Shown here piece after piece: positions 54,758 through 63,202 of a DNA stretch of 64,000 bases. Each line of letters opens with the position of its first letter. Position 1 is the stretch's first letter. Origin of the DNA: Aneurinibacillus sp. REN35 (lineage in GTDB: Bacteria > Bacillota > Bacilli > Aneurinibacillales > Aneurinibacillaceae); NCBI RefSeq assembly GCF_041379945.2, contig NZ_JBFTXJ020000014.1, positions 55,169 to 119,168 on the forward strand, read 5' to 3'. Below the pieces are notes generated by a model. That model searched no databases. It worked only from the letters and a program-made list of their open reading frames with translations, and had not been told where the DNA came from. The position numbers and the translations under genes were made by a program.

Positions 54758-56420
54758 ACAGATGAGCCGCCATATTGAGGGGGAGACAGAAGGCCGGGAG
54801 AAAATCATGGTAGATACACATATTCTCAACTGCCGCGTATGCGAGAAGCTCTATGCTCATTGTATGGCAGAAAAAGAAGCGATTACGAAAGCGCTTCGTG
54901 CGCCTGTCCTTCCGGATTCGTTTACAGAAGAAGTCATGTCACAGCTTGTCCCCTATCCTGTATCATCGGATGTGCCGGAGATCGAACAACCGCCGCCAGC
55001 ACCAAAATCGATGAAGAAAAGAAGATGGAGAAGATGGGCATATGCGGCGGCTGGTACCGTACTAGCGATATCGCTTGCCGCTTCCGTTTCTCCATCCTTT
55101 GCATCCTATTTATCGAACTCTATTTTTAATCGGGGCAATCAGATGATCGATGGGGGATTACAGCTTGCAGGGGAAAACGGATTTGTGCAGCGTGGTGATT
55201 ACCATATAAGCGACAAGGGAACTACGCTGCGTGTATTGGAAGTAGTCGCCGATCCTACGCGCATCGCCCTCTCGTACATGCTTGAAAAAGAAGGAGGCGG
55301 GCATCTCGATCCTTATTTTGAAGAACGATTTGATAATAGAAATCGCGTATACATTACAGATACTGCTGGCAATAAACTGGCAGATTCATCAAGCTGGAGT
55401 CGTAATGATCCGTACGGAATTATGACATTTCAGCCGGAAAAAAGCTTTCCTGAGAAAGTTGTCGTACATTTTGATCTTACCCGTGTAGGCGGTATCGCAG
55501 GGATTGGGGGCAAGGAAGGGAAGTGGAATTTGCAGATTCCGGTAGAGATGAAGAAAGGGATGGAGGCTACGCGCACCGTACAGGTGAATCAGCGTCATGA
55601 GACACCTCAAGGCGTAAATATTGTACTATCCCAATTGCTTTTTGCACCGACTAAAACGCAGGTGGAGCTTGTAACCAGCCTATCCCCTTCCCTTCGCGCA
55701 CAGCTAAGCGAGATGATTAAAAAGGGGCAGTCTAAGGGATTGATAGAAGGGGAGACGCATACATTAATTGAGGGAGCATACGGTATCTCCTATCGAATCA
55801 TTGACGAGTCCGGCCGTGTCGTAGCCGGGAAGTCGGGACCAGTGCATCATTCCCGTGAGCATGAGAGAAATAATATTGAATCGACGGGCATGCATGAATT
55901 GTCTGGCCGCACTGTATGGAAAGACGGATTTGTCCCTTTTCAGGATGCCAAACGTTTAACGTTTATATTGGATGCTGTGGATATAGAGGAAGCGGCTGAC
56001 TTTAGCCTCTCTTTCTCACCGGATGAAGCGCGTAGCAAGGAAGTGGGAGGATCGTATAAAGGCAATGTTATCTCAGTGAAAGACTTTACAATAAACAGCG
56101 AATGGGATCTGAAAAAGTCACCGCCGTTTCTTCAAAATGATACGCATGCAATCATTGAGGTCGAAGGGATGCTGACAAAAGATACAGGCACGCTATTCAA
56201 TTGGAGTGTGGTAGACGAACAGGGAAAAACGTATAAAGTCATGATGTCTGGGGATGAAGAGGATCCGGATGCCTCTGGAAACCGTAAGTTTAAAGGCACA
56301 CTGCACATGTACGGAATGAAGCATAAGCCAGAAAAGCTAACATTGAAGCTTGAGCGAGTGATGAAGCGTCATACGGATGTGAATTGGAAAACCGAGATTT
56401 CCGTCACGGCCAGTAAGTAA
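54738..56420 (+). CDS. Membrane anti-sigma factor with DUF4179-type domain
   Basis: 560 residues from ATG 54738 (ACAGGAGGG upstream); the frame is open earlier but only as a shadow of the sigma gene. The N-terminus has a zinc anti-sigma motif HILNCRVCEKLYAHC (H-x3-C-x2-C), which should grip the ECF factor. One membrane helix follows (AYAAAGTVLAISLAASVSPSF, about 100-120), then a long extracytoplasmic region with DUF4179-like sequence (ADPTRIALSYMLEKEG) that probably senses the envelope. Overlap with the sigma gene couples their synthesis. Confidence 0.85.
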   Translation: MKCMEYEQMSRHIEGETEGREKIMVDTHILNCRVCEKLYAHCMAEKEAITKALRAPVLPDSFTEEVMSQLVPYPVSSDVPEIEQPPPAPKSMKKRRWRRWAYAAAGTVLAISLAASVSPSFASYLSNSIFNRGNQMIDGGLQLAGENGFVQRGDYHISDKGTTLRVLEVVADPTRIALSYMLEKEGGGHLDPYFEERFDNRNRVYITDTAGNKLADSSSWSRNDPYGIMTFQPEKSFPEKVVVHFDLTRVGGIAGIGGKEGKWNLQIPVEMKKGMEATRTVQVNQRHETPQGVNIVLSQLLFAPTKTQVELVTSLSPSLRAQLSEMIKKGQSKGLIEGETHTLIEGAYGISYRIIDESGRVVAGKSGPVHHSREHERNNIESTGMHELSGRTVWKDGFVPFQDAKRLTFILDAVDIEEAADFSLSFSPDEARSKEVGGSYKGNVISVKDFTINSEWDLKKSPPFLQNDTHAIIEVEGMLTKDTGTLFNWSVVDEQGKTYKVMMSGDEEDPDASGNRKFKGTLHMYGMKHKPEKLTLKLERVMKRHTDVNWKTEISVTASK

Positions 56421-56432
56421 ATAATTGTCTTA

Positions 56433-56470
56433 AAGAAACAGGGATTCGTATAGCCGAGTTCCTGTTTCTT
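56433..56470 (+). terminator. Probable terminator after the anti-sigma gene
   Basis: AAGAAACAGG (56433-56442) pairs perfectly with CCTGTTTCTT (56461-56470). The T content is within the stem only, so efficiency is uncertain. Confidence 0.5.
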
Positions 56471-56507
56471 GTATGTGGACAATATAATAGAAAAATGTTT
56501 GAAAAAT

Positions 56508-56549
56508 AAACAAGTATCTCTTGTATAACAAAAGGAAAACAAGTATAAT
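56508..56549 (+). promoter_or_regulatory. Repeat-bearing promoter of the ThrR-like gene
   Basis: TTGTAT (56521-56526), 17 bp, TATAAT (56544-56549) is a good sigma-A arrangement. AAACAAGTAT occurs twice, at 56508-56517 and 56537-56546, the second overlapping the -10. ACAAG (56510-56514) and CTTGT (56520-56524) form an inverted repeat over the -35. The layout suggests an operator, possibly for autoregulation. Confidence 0.45.
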
Positions 56550-56590
56550 GTCCACTATACATAAACATTTGTTTGTTTCTGGAGGACGGT

Positions 56591-57037
56591 ATGGGAAAGC
56601 AAGAAGAACTGCTCTACTTAATACGGGCCGATATTTTGCCTGAATCGATTAGCAAAACCCTTGAAGCCAAGAAGTTGATTGACTCAGGAGAGGCGGAGAC
56701 GGTAAATGAAGCGGTCGAACGTGTAGGCCTCAGCCGAAGCGCATACTACAAGTACAAAGACAGTATTTTTCCATTCAATTCCATGATGCGCGAAGTGATT
56801 ATTACCGTGTCGTTGAATCTTGATCATCAGGCAGGTATTTTGTCTAATGTTCTAAAATTCGTAGCGGAACGAGGTGGTAATATTCTTACCATTAATCAGA
56901 CCATTCCGCTGCAAGGTATGGCAAATGTAGCAATGTCGATTGATACCGGACATCTGAGTATGTCCACAACAGAATTTCTTGACGAGCTGAATGCGCTCGC
57001 GGGTGTGAAGCGAGCGGTTATTGTCGGCAGGGGGTAA
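56591..57037 (+). CDS. thrR: ACT-domain regulator, ThrR/PheB-like
   Basis: 148 residues from ATG 56591 (TGGAGGACG upstream). The N-terminal part (NEAVERVGLSRSAYYKYKDSI) looks like a helix-turn-helix, followed by a C-terminal ACT domain (SLNLDHQAGILSNVLKFVAERGGNILTINQ). Annotated pheB in older Bacillus genomes; the B. subtilis protein was later described as ThrR, a repressor of threonine biosynthesis genes. Here hom-thrC-thrB follow immediately, which supports the regulatory role. Confidence 0.85.
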   Translation: MGKQEELLYLIRADILPESISKTLEAKKLIDSGEAETVNEAVERVGLSRSAYYKYKDSIFPFNSMMREVIITVSLNLDHQAGILSNVLKFVAERGGNILTINQTIPLQGMANVAMSIDTGHLSMSTTEFLDELNALAGVKRAVIVGRG

Positions 57038-57110
57038 GCAAACGGTTAGTATTTTTATTTTATCAATAAATTAAAACAAATACACAGATGACTATCGAGG
57101 AGAGATGAGA

Positions 57111-58415
57111 ATGCAGAATAATACAGTCAGAGTAGGTCTTATGGGGCTAGGTACAGTTGGCACAGGCGTTGTACGCATTGTGCAAGGACACCAGGAGGAT
57201 TTGCAGAAGCAGACAGGGCTTTCGATTGAGATCGCAAAAGTGCTTGTTAAAGATATAGAGAAGACGCGCAGCTTACAGTTAGATCCCGATATTGTTACGA
57301 CTGATGCGGCAGAGCTCTTTAGTAATCCGGATATTGATGTCATCGTTGAAGTGATTGGCGGAATTCATCCTACAAGGGAGTATATCATTCAAGCGTTGGA
57401 GAATGGAAAGCATATCGTGACAGCCAATAAAGATTTGATGGCACTGCACGGTGCTGAAATTCTGTCAACAGCACAAAAAATGGGCTGTGACGTCTTCTAT
57501 GAGGCCAGCGTAGCGGGCGGGATTCCGATCCTTCGTGCATTGGTAGAAGGGTTCTCATCTGATCGTATTACTAAGATGATGGGGATTGTCAACGGTACGA
57601 CCAACTACATTATGACGAAGATGAGCAAGGAAGGCGCTGCTTATGAAGAAGTACTGAAAGAGGCGCAGGAGCTCGGCTATGCGGAATCAGATCCGACGGC
57701 TGATGTAGAAGGACATGATGCCGCACGGAAGATGGCAATTCTGGGTACGCTGGGCTTCCATGTGGATATGAGCCTTGAAGATGTAGACTGCAAAGGCATT
57801 TCCAAAGTCACTGCAGAAGACATTGCGTATGCGAAAAAACTCGGATACGAGATCAAATTGCTTGGCATTGCCCAGCGCGATGATGATGTAATTGAAGTGA
57901 GCGTACAGCCTACACTTGTGCATCACACCCATCCGCTTGCATCGGTCAATGGTGTATTCAATGCGGTCTATGTACACGGGGAAGCGGTAGGGGAGACAAT
58001 GTTCTACGGTCCGGGAGCAGGAGAGCTGCCGACAGCGACCGCAGTTGTATCTGACCTTGTAACGGTCGTGAAGAATATGAAGCTTGGAGTGAACGGACGA
58101 GGCAGTGTGGCACCGTATAAGGAGAAGCACCTCAAGACGGATGAACAAATCGTCTCGAAATATTTCCTGCGTCTAATTGTCGATGATCGCCGCGGTGTGC
58201 TTGCGCAAATCACTCGCATTCTCGCCAATCATGATGTAAGCTTAGAACAAGTCCTGCAGCAGCCGTATAACGGAGGCAAGCAGTCGGAAATCATTCTGAT
58301 TACGCATGATGCATCACGCAAAAATATATTCGCTGTGCGCGATCAGTTTGCAGCCCTAGAGAGCATCCATGAAGTAAAAAGCCTGTATCGAGTAGAAGGT
58401 GGGGAGGAAAAATAA
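57111..58415 (+). CDS. hom: Homoserine dehydrogenase
   Basis: 434 residues from ATG 57111: GAGGAG at 57098-57103 gives 7-bp spacing, whereas ATG 57105 touches it. NAD(P)-binding [13 protein letters not shown], catalytic-domain [29 protein letters not shown], and a C-terminal ACT domain ([17 protein letters not shown]) for feedback control. Makes homoserine for threonine and methionine. Its stop shares a base with the thrC start. Confidence 0.97.
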   Translation: MQNNTVRVGLMGLGTVGTGVVRIVQGHQEDLQKQTGLSIEIAKVLVKDIEKTRSLQLDPDIVTTDAAELFSNPDIDVIVEVIGGIHPTREYIIQALENGKHIVTANKDLMALHGAEILSTAQKMGCDVFYEASVAGGIPILRALVEGFSSDRITKMMGIVNGTTNYIMTKMSKEGAAYEEVLKEAQELGYAESDPTADVEGHDAARKMAILGTLGFHVDMSLEDVDCKGISKVTAEDIAYAKKLGYEIKLLGIAQRDDDVIEVSVQPTLVHHTHPLASVNGVFNAVYVHGEAVGETMFYGPGAGELPTATAVVSDLVTVVKNMKLGVNGRGSVAPYKEKHLKTDEQIVSKYFLRLIVDDRRGVLAQITRILANHDVSLEQVLQQPYNGGKQSEIILITHDASRKNIFAVRDQFAALESIHEVKSLYRVEGGEEK

Positions 58416-59473
58416 TGGCTGGCATCATTGAACGCTACGCAAAACAATTACCGGTAACAGAGAAAACACCCCGGTTAACATTGCATGAGGGGGATACCCC
58501 GTTAATTTTTGCACCAAAATTATCGGAAGAATTGGATTTGGAGATCTATTTCAAATACGAAGGATTGAATCCGACCGGGTCATTCAAAGACCGCGGCATG
58601 GTTATGGCAGTAGCCAAGGCTGTGGAAGAAGGAAGTCATACAATCATGTGCGCCTCTACCGGAAATACCTCAGCAGCAGCAGCGGCGTATGCTGCACGGG
58701 CAAACCTGCGCTGTATTGTATTGATTCCGAACAATAACATTGCACTTGGTAAATTGGCTCAGGCCATGATTTACGGTGCGGAGATTATTGCGATTGAAGG
58801 TAACTTCGATCAGGCGCTTACAATTGTACGGGATATTTGTGAGAAGCACCCGATTACACTGGTGAACTCAGTTAATCCATATCGTCTGGAAGGTCAGAAG
58901 ACCGCAGCATTCGAAATCTGTGATTCACTAGGTAAGGCTCCGGACATTCTTGCTATTCCGGTAGGCAATGCAGGAAATATTTCTGCATACTGGAAAGGGT
59001 TTAAAGAATACTATGAAGCAGGAGTGATTAAGAGCAAGCCGCGCATGTTCGGCTTTGAAGCGGAAGGGGCGGCAGCGCTTGTGAAGGGTGAGCCAATTGA
59101 GCAGCCGGAGACGCTGGCGACTGCGATTCGTATCGGTAACCCAGCCAGCTGGGATTTGGCGTTAAACGCCCGGGATGAGTCCGATGGACATATTGATTTT
59201 GTTACAGACGATGAGATTGTGGAAGCGTACCGTAAGCTGGCAGCAAGCGAAGGCATCTTCGCTGAACCGGCTTCTGCCGCATCGCTTGCCGGTGTTATGA
59301 AAATGCGTAAGCTAGGTCGTATTCCGGCTGGTAAGCAGGTTGTATGCGTACTGACGGGGAACGGATTGAAAGATCCGAACATTGCACTGAAATCGGTCGG
59401 TGTAGAACCGGTTGTCGTAGAGAGTACAGAAGAAGCAGTGCTTAACATCATCGCCGAGAGAGCTGGTGTGTAA
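58415..59473 (+). CDS. thrC: Threonine synthase
   Basis: 352 residues, 1-bp overlap with hom. PLP enzyme of fold type [17 protein letters not shown] has the Schiff-base Lys, [17 protein letters not shown] follows, and [14 protein letters not shown] is the phosphate loop. Converts O-phosphohomoserine to threonine. Confidence 0.97.
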   Translation: MAGIIERYAKQLPVTEKTPRLTLHEGDTPLIFAPKLSEELDLEIYFKYEGLNPTGSFKDRGMVMAVAKAVEEGSHTIMCASTGNTSAAAAAYAARANLRCIVLIPNNNIALGKLAQAMIYGAEIIAIEGNFDQALTIVRDICEKHPITLVNSVNPYRLEGQKTAAFEICDSLGKAPDILAIPVGNAGNISAYWKGFKEYYEAGVIKSKPRMFGFEAEGAAALVKGEPIEQPETLATAIRIGNPASWDLALNARDESDGHIDFVTDDEIVEAYRKLAASEGIFAEPASAASLAGVMKMRKLGRIPAGKQVVCVLTGNGLKDPNIALKSVGVEPVVVESTEEAVLNIIAERAGV

Positions 59474-59474
59474 A

Positions 59475-60416
59475 ATGCGGAACGGAAAGGTAAAAGTAAA
59501 AGTACCGGCCAGCACGGCCAACCTTGGGCCTGGGTTTGATACGATCGGCATGGCTTTCCAACTCTATACGACCCTCGTGTTAGAAGTAGCGGATGCCACG
59601 GAGATTCGCCTGCATGGCCCAAACCTTTCCGGCATTCCTATGGATAAGAGCAATCTTATCTATCAGCTCGCGGCACGCGTGTTTGAGAAAGCCGGCCTTG
59701 CCGTACCTGAACTTACGATGGATGTGACATCGGATATTCCATTGACGAGAGGACTTGGAAGCAGCGCTTCCGCAATCGTCGGTGCGTTAATAGCGGCTAA
59801 TGAATTGGCCGGAAAGCCATTTACCACAGATGAGCTGTATGAGATTGCAACGGAAGAAGAGGGACACCCAGATAATGTAGGAGCTTCGTTTTTTGGTGGC
59901 ATCGTTGTAGCGCTGATGGATGCAGGCCGCGTTCCCTATGTGCGCCTGCCGGTCCCTGAACATTTAGAAGCCATTGCTGTAATTCCGGAATTCATGCTGT
60001 CAACAGAGAAGGCGCGCGGTGTCCTGCCGTCTATGTACAGCAGGCAGGATGTTGTATATACATCAAGCCATACCGGTGTGCTTGTTGGCGCATTAGCTAC
60101 AGGCAATCTACGTCTTCTGCACACAGCGATGAAGGATGTATTGCATCAGCCATACCGCGTCTCGCTTGTGCCGGGTCTAGAGAAAATTCTCGCCGAAGCG
60201 CATGAGCATGGCGCCATAGGTGCTGCGCTGTCGGGAGCTGGTCCGACTATCATTGCTTTGATTGATAGACGTAATCCAACAGATGAGCTAAAGTCGTTCA
60301 TGGTCGGAACGTTAGCAGAGCATGGCATTGGATGTACGGTTGTGCATCTTGTACCGGATGAGGCGGGGGCGCAGGTGGAACATTGTTTCTCCGGTGTGAC
60401 GGAACAAAGGAGTTAA
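59475..60416 (+). CDS. thrB: Homoserine kinase
   Basis: 313 residues from ATG 59475, one base after the thrC stop; a GTG at 59466 is an alternative. GHMP kinase motifs: VKVPASTANLGPGFDTIGMA, the ATP loop TRGLGSSASAIVGAL, and GAALSGAGPTIIAL. Phosphorylates homoserine for ThrC. Confidence 0.97.
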   Translation: MRNGKVKVKVPASTANLGPGFDTIGMAFQLYTTLVLEVADATEIRLHGPNLSGIPMDKSNLIYQLAARVFEKAGLAVPELTMDVTSDIPLTRGLGSSASAIVGALIAANELAGKPFTTDELYEIATEEEGHPDNVGASFFGGIVVALMDAGRVPYVRLPVPEHLEAIAVIPEFMLSTEKARGVLPSMYSRQDVVYTSSHTGVLVGALATGNLRLLHTAMKDVLHQPYRVSLVPGLEKILAEAHEHGAIGAALSGAGPTIIALIDRRNPTDELKSFMVGTLAEHGIGCTVVHLVPDEAGAQVEHCFSGVTEQRS

Positions 60417-60421
60417 AAATT

Positions 60422-61306
60422 ATGGAGAGAACGTTCGCATTCTTAGGGCCGCGCGGCACAAATACAGAAGAAGCAGCGCGCATGATTTTTCGAGGAGATA
60501 ATGACGCATTCCAGCCGTACCGTACCATTCCCGATTGTCTGGAAGCGGCAGCGTCCGGGAAGGTCGATTATGCGGTTGTTCCCTGGGAGAATTCGCTGGA
60601 AGGGTCCGTCAACCTAACGCTCGATTGGATTATTCATAAGATTGATTTGCCGATTTTGAGTGAATTGATCATTCCTATTTCGCACCAGTTAGTCAGTGCA
60701 AAGCGTGAGCAGCCCATCGCGCTTACTGATGTTAAAAAAGTGCTGTCCCATCCCCAGGCAATTGCACAGTGCCATGGTTTTCTGCGCGATCACCTGGCTC
60801 ATGCAGAGATTGAATACGTAAGCAGTACGGCTGAAGCAGCCCGCCTTGTCAGTGAACATCCTGAGGAGCCGTGGGTAGCCATTTCGGCTATGCAGGCCGT
60901 GCAGTCTTACCCTGTTATGCTGCTGCATAAAAGCATTGAGGATGCGGAGAACAATTTTACTCGCTTTATCGTGGTGGGTGAAGGTCCGCTTGCGCTTCCG
61001 GAGGCAGAAAAGCATAAGACGACGATTCTCGTTACGCTCCCATCTGATTTTCCGGGGGCGCTGCATCAAGTACTGGCGGCTTTTTCCTGGCGGCGTCTGA
61101 ATCTATCACGCATTGAATCCCGACCGACGAAAACGGGTCTTGGCAATTATCACTTTGTAATTGATATTGAGCAGCAGATGGATGATGTATTGATGCCGGG
61201 CGCGTTTGCTGAGATGGAAGCACTGGGCTGTCAGATTCGTTTTCTCGGGACGTATCCGATTTTCATTAAGCAGCGGGATGGAGCGGAAGTTTCGGCTCGT
61301 CCATAA
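60422..61306 (+). CDS. pheA: Prephenate dehydratase
   Basis: 294 residues from ATG 60422 (AAAGGAG upstream). TFAFLGPRGTNTEEAA at the N-terminus, the substrate-site motif NNFTRFIVVG, and a C-terminal ACT domain with the Phe-binding ESRP element (LSRIESRPTKTGLGNYHFV). Converts prephenate to phenylpyruvate. Here joined to the threonine genes in one transcription unit; in B. subtilis pheA directly follows pheB. Confidence 0.96.
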   Translation: MERTFAFLGPRGTNTEEAARMIFRGDNDAFQPYRTIPDCLEAAASGKVDYAVVPWENSLEGSVNLTLDWIIHKIDLPILSELIIPISHQLVSAKREQPIALTDVKKVLSHPQAIAQCHGFLRDHLAHAEIEYVSSTAEAARLVSEHPEEPWVAISAMQAVQSYPVMLLHKSIEDAENNFTRFIVVGEGPLALPEAEKHKTTILVTLPSDFPGALHQVLAAFSWRRLNLSRIESRPTKTGLGNYHFVIDIEQQMDDVLMPGAFAEMEALGCQIRFLGTYPIFIKQRDGAEVSARP

Positions 61307-61319
61307 TAAAGCTATACAA

Positions 61320-61352
61320 AAAAGAGCGGTGCCATAGGCCCGTTCTTTTTTA
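61320..61352 (+). terminator. Intrinsic terminator after pheA
   Basis: AAAAGAGCG (61320-61328) pairs with CGTTCTTTT (61341-61349), one wobble, followed by more T residues. Confidence 0.82.
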
Positions 61353-61482
61353 GTGTGTAAATATACAGGCATTCATAAATAAGACTTGTAGCCGATAGGT
61401 TGTGTTTCAAATATGAAAAAAAGGTGTAAGGAACAACAACGTGTGTATAAAGTGACGGAAAGAGAAGAAAGGAACGGTTACG

Positions 61483-62043
61483 ATGTATATAAAAGGGGTC
61501 TTTCTAGGCATCGTGTTAGGGGCCGTGACAAGTAGTGCCATATGGTATTGGACCATACCAAAGCAGAGTAGTGTGCTAGAAGCAGAGATTCCACCGGAGG
61601 GACGGGCGCTGTTGACGAGAGAAGCAGAGACAGTCCAATCAAGCTCCGTGTATCGTGATACACAACGGCTGTCTGCTTATGAACGTGATATGATCGTAAC
61701 CCGCGTTCCGCTCCATCAAACATTAGATGAATTTATGCAAATGAAAGAAAAAACAAAAAGCAGGCCAGAAAAGAAAAAAATCCTACATGCAAAGCATAAT
61801 GATCCAAAGAAAGCTGCTTTGGTTGCCAAGCGTGCACATGGCGAAGAAGACATGACAGCTACGAATGCCATAGCGGTAGCTCCATTACCACAGACAGAGC
61901 AAAAACTTCAGCAGCAAATGGTAACGGTAGAAAGAGATAAAACCAGCATTTCTACACAGGAGAGTATTGGGCAGTCGGACGATCTGCAACCCGATGATTC
62001 GCCCTCCGTTGTATTGAGTACAGAAGAAGCGAGCGCCGAGTAA
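61483..62043 (+). CDS. Membrane-anchored hypothetical protein (186 aa)
   Basis: RBS GAAAGGAAC before ATG 61483. An N-terminal signal anchor (YIKGVFLGIVLGAVTSSAIWYW) is followed by a polar, Lys/Glu/Gln-rich domain that is probably extended (KEKTKSRPEKKKILHAKHN, QTEQKLQQQMVTVERDK). No lipobox Cys and no recognised family. It is monocistronic between pheA and a convergent coat-kinase gene, with a clear terminator behind it. Neighbours suggest a sporulation or envelope role, but nothing proves it. Confidence 0.65.
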   Translation: MYIKGVFLGIVLGAVTSSAIWYWTIPKQSSVLEAEIPPEGRALLTREAETVQSSSVYRDTQRLSAYERDMIVTRVPLHQTLDEFMQMKEKTKSRPEKKKILHAKHNDPKKAALVAKRAHGEEDMTATNAIAVAPLPQTEQKLQQQMVTVERDKTSISTQESIGQSDDLQPDDSPSVVLSTEEASAE

Positions 62044-62066
62044 TGTTTGAATCATTTATTATATTG

Positions 62067-62107
62067 AACGGGTGCAAAGCCATACGATATGGTTCTGCAC
62101 CCGTTTT
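62067..62107. terminator. Terminator between convergent genes
   Basis: AACGGGTGCA (62067-62076) pairs with TGCACCCGTT (62096-62105), and an inner CCATA/TATGG stem extends it. Short T-run on the plus side; it may also serve the minus-strand coat gene. Confidence 0.75.
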
Positions 62108-62147
62108 GTCATTCTGTATATGCTCCGTACGCTGTAGCATGACTTGA

Positions 62148-63140
62148 CTAGGCATATAAAAAATGTTCGTAGCCCTTAAAGAAACGCTCTCGACGTCCCC
62201 AGTTCTTCATAATGATAGACAGATAATATTCTACGCGGCTTGCCTGGTAATTGCGTCTTTTCTCAAATACGCCAGTGACTTCTCGCATGAAGTTATCGGG
62301 AAAGCGCAGCATAAGAAAGATGAGGGCAACCTGTTCTTCCGAAAGTGGGCGGATGCGTCGGTACGCCTCAACCGCTTCGTTGAATACGGATAGCTTCCAC
62401 TCTTGCAAAACAAGCGCACGGTTGATGAGTTGAATGATATCCACTAGCGGTGTGTCATAAGCTGCTGTATCCAGGTCAATAATAGATGTTCGTGTACCGC
62501 TTAAGAGAAAGTTGTGGCTCGCTACGTCTTTATGTGTGACATGCTGCTGATAGAAAGAACGGTTGTATTCAGCAGGTAGTGACGAATTCCTTGCCACATC
62601 CAACACATAGTCGGCTTCCTGCAGGATAGCAGGTGCTCCGTTCCGTACAAGATGGGCCAGACGGCCGTGCCGCGCATCGCCATTTTGAACCTGATGATAG
62701 ATTTGCAGAAAAGATTGATAGCGTTTCTTCCATTTCACAATGAGGGGAACGCCCTGCTCCGGCGGCGGCCCACCTGCTATGTGGGCGCTGTATAAGTGGA
62801 ATTCTGCAAGCTTTGTAAGTGAGTGTACAATATCATTTCGATGAAAAAAGCTGCCTTCTCGGCCCGGCAGACGTTTCATCGCTGTCATGTATTGGTCGTT
62901 CCATTTAAAAACAGGTACATGCTGGATCGTTGGCACGTACTGTACTACATCTGTAAATCCTCGTTGATGAAGCGTATGGGAGAGGTGTGTAACCCAGGCC
63001 GCTTTATTGAAGTCATCATACCCCTTGACTACCCAATTCCCACGATCGGTATCACAGAGCCATACGGTACGTTTCGGCTTACAGCGCAGTACGCGGCAGT
63101 GGTATATATTCTCAATTGCGGCGGCTAACTCTTGGCTCAT
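62148..63140 (-). CDS. CotS-family spore coat kinase-like protein
   Basis: 330 residues, ATG 63140 with AGGAGGAGG upstream. Kinase-like layout: WVVKGYDDFNKAAWVTHL (ATP-binding Lys region), LTKLAEFHLYSA, VTHKDVASHNFLLSG (HKD-x-x-x-x-N catalytic loop, Lys for Gly) and IIDLDTAAYDTPLVDI (metal-binding DLD). Unlike the two genes at 6-8 kb, both acidic motifs are kept, so ATP-dependent activity is possible. Related to B. subtilis CotS, YutH and YsxE. It lies 62 bp behind the Met/Pro-rich coat-like gene on the same strand, so the two probably form one sporulation operon. Confidence 0.82.
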   Translation of the reverse strand: MSQELAAAIENIYHCRVLRCKPKRTVWLCDTDRGNWVVKGYDDFNKAAWVTHLSHTLHQRGFTDVVQYVPTIQHVPVFKWNDQYMTAMKRLPGREGSFFHRNDIVHSLTKLAEFHLYSAHIAGGPPPEQGVPLIVKWKKRYQSFLQIYHQVQNGDARHGRLAHLVRNGAPAILQEADYVLDVARNSSLPAEYNRSFYQQHVTHKDVASHNFLLSGTRTSIIDLDTAAYDTPLVDIIQLINRALVLQEWKLSVFNEAVEAYRRIRPLSEEQVALIFLMLRFPDNFMREVTGVFEKRRNYQASRVEYYLSIIMKNWGRRERFFKGYEHFLYA

Positions 63141-63202
63141 AAGCCTCCTCCTGTCGTAGATGGCGTAGAAAAGGGCGGACTTCTTGGAGCCCGCCCGGAC
63201 AA

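Noticed and set aside
57038..57110. AT-rich gap before hom as an independent promoter
   Set aside because: I could not find a -35/-10 pair with normal spacing; read-through from the thrR promoter is simpler.
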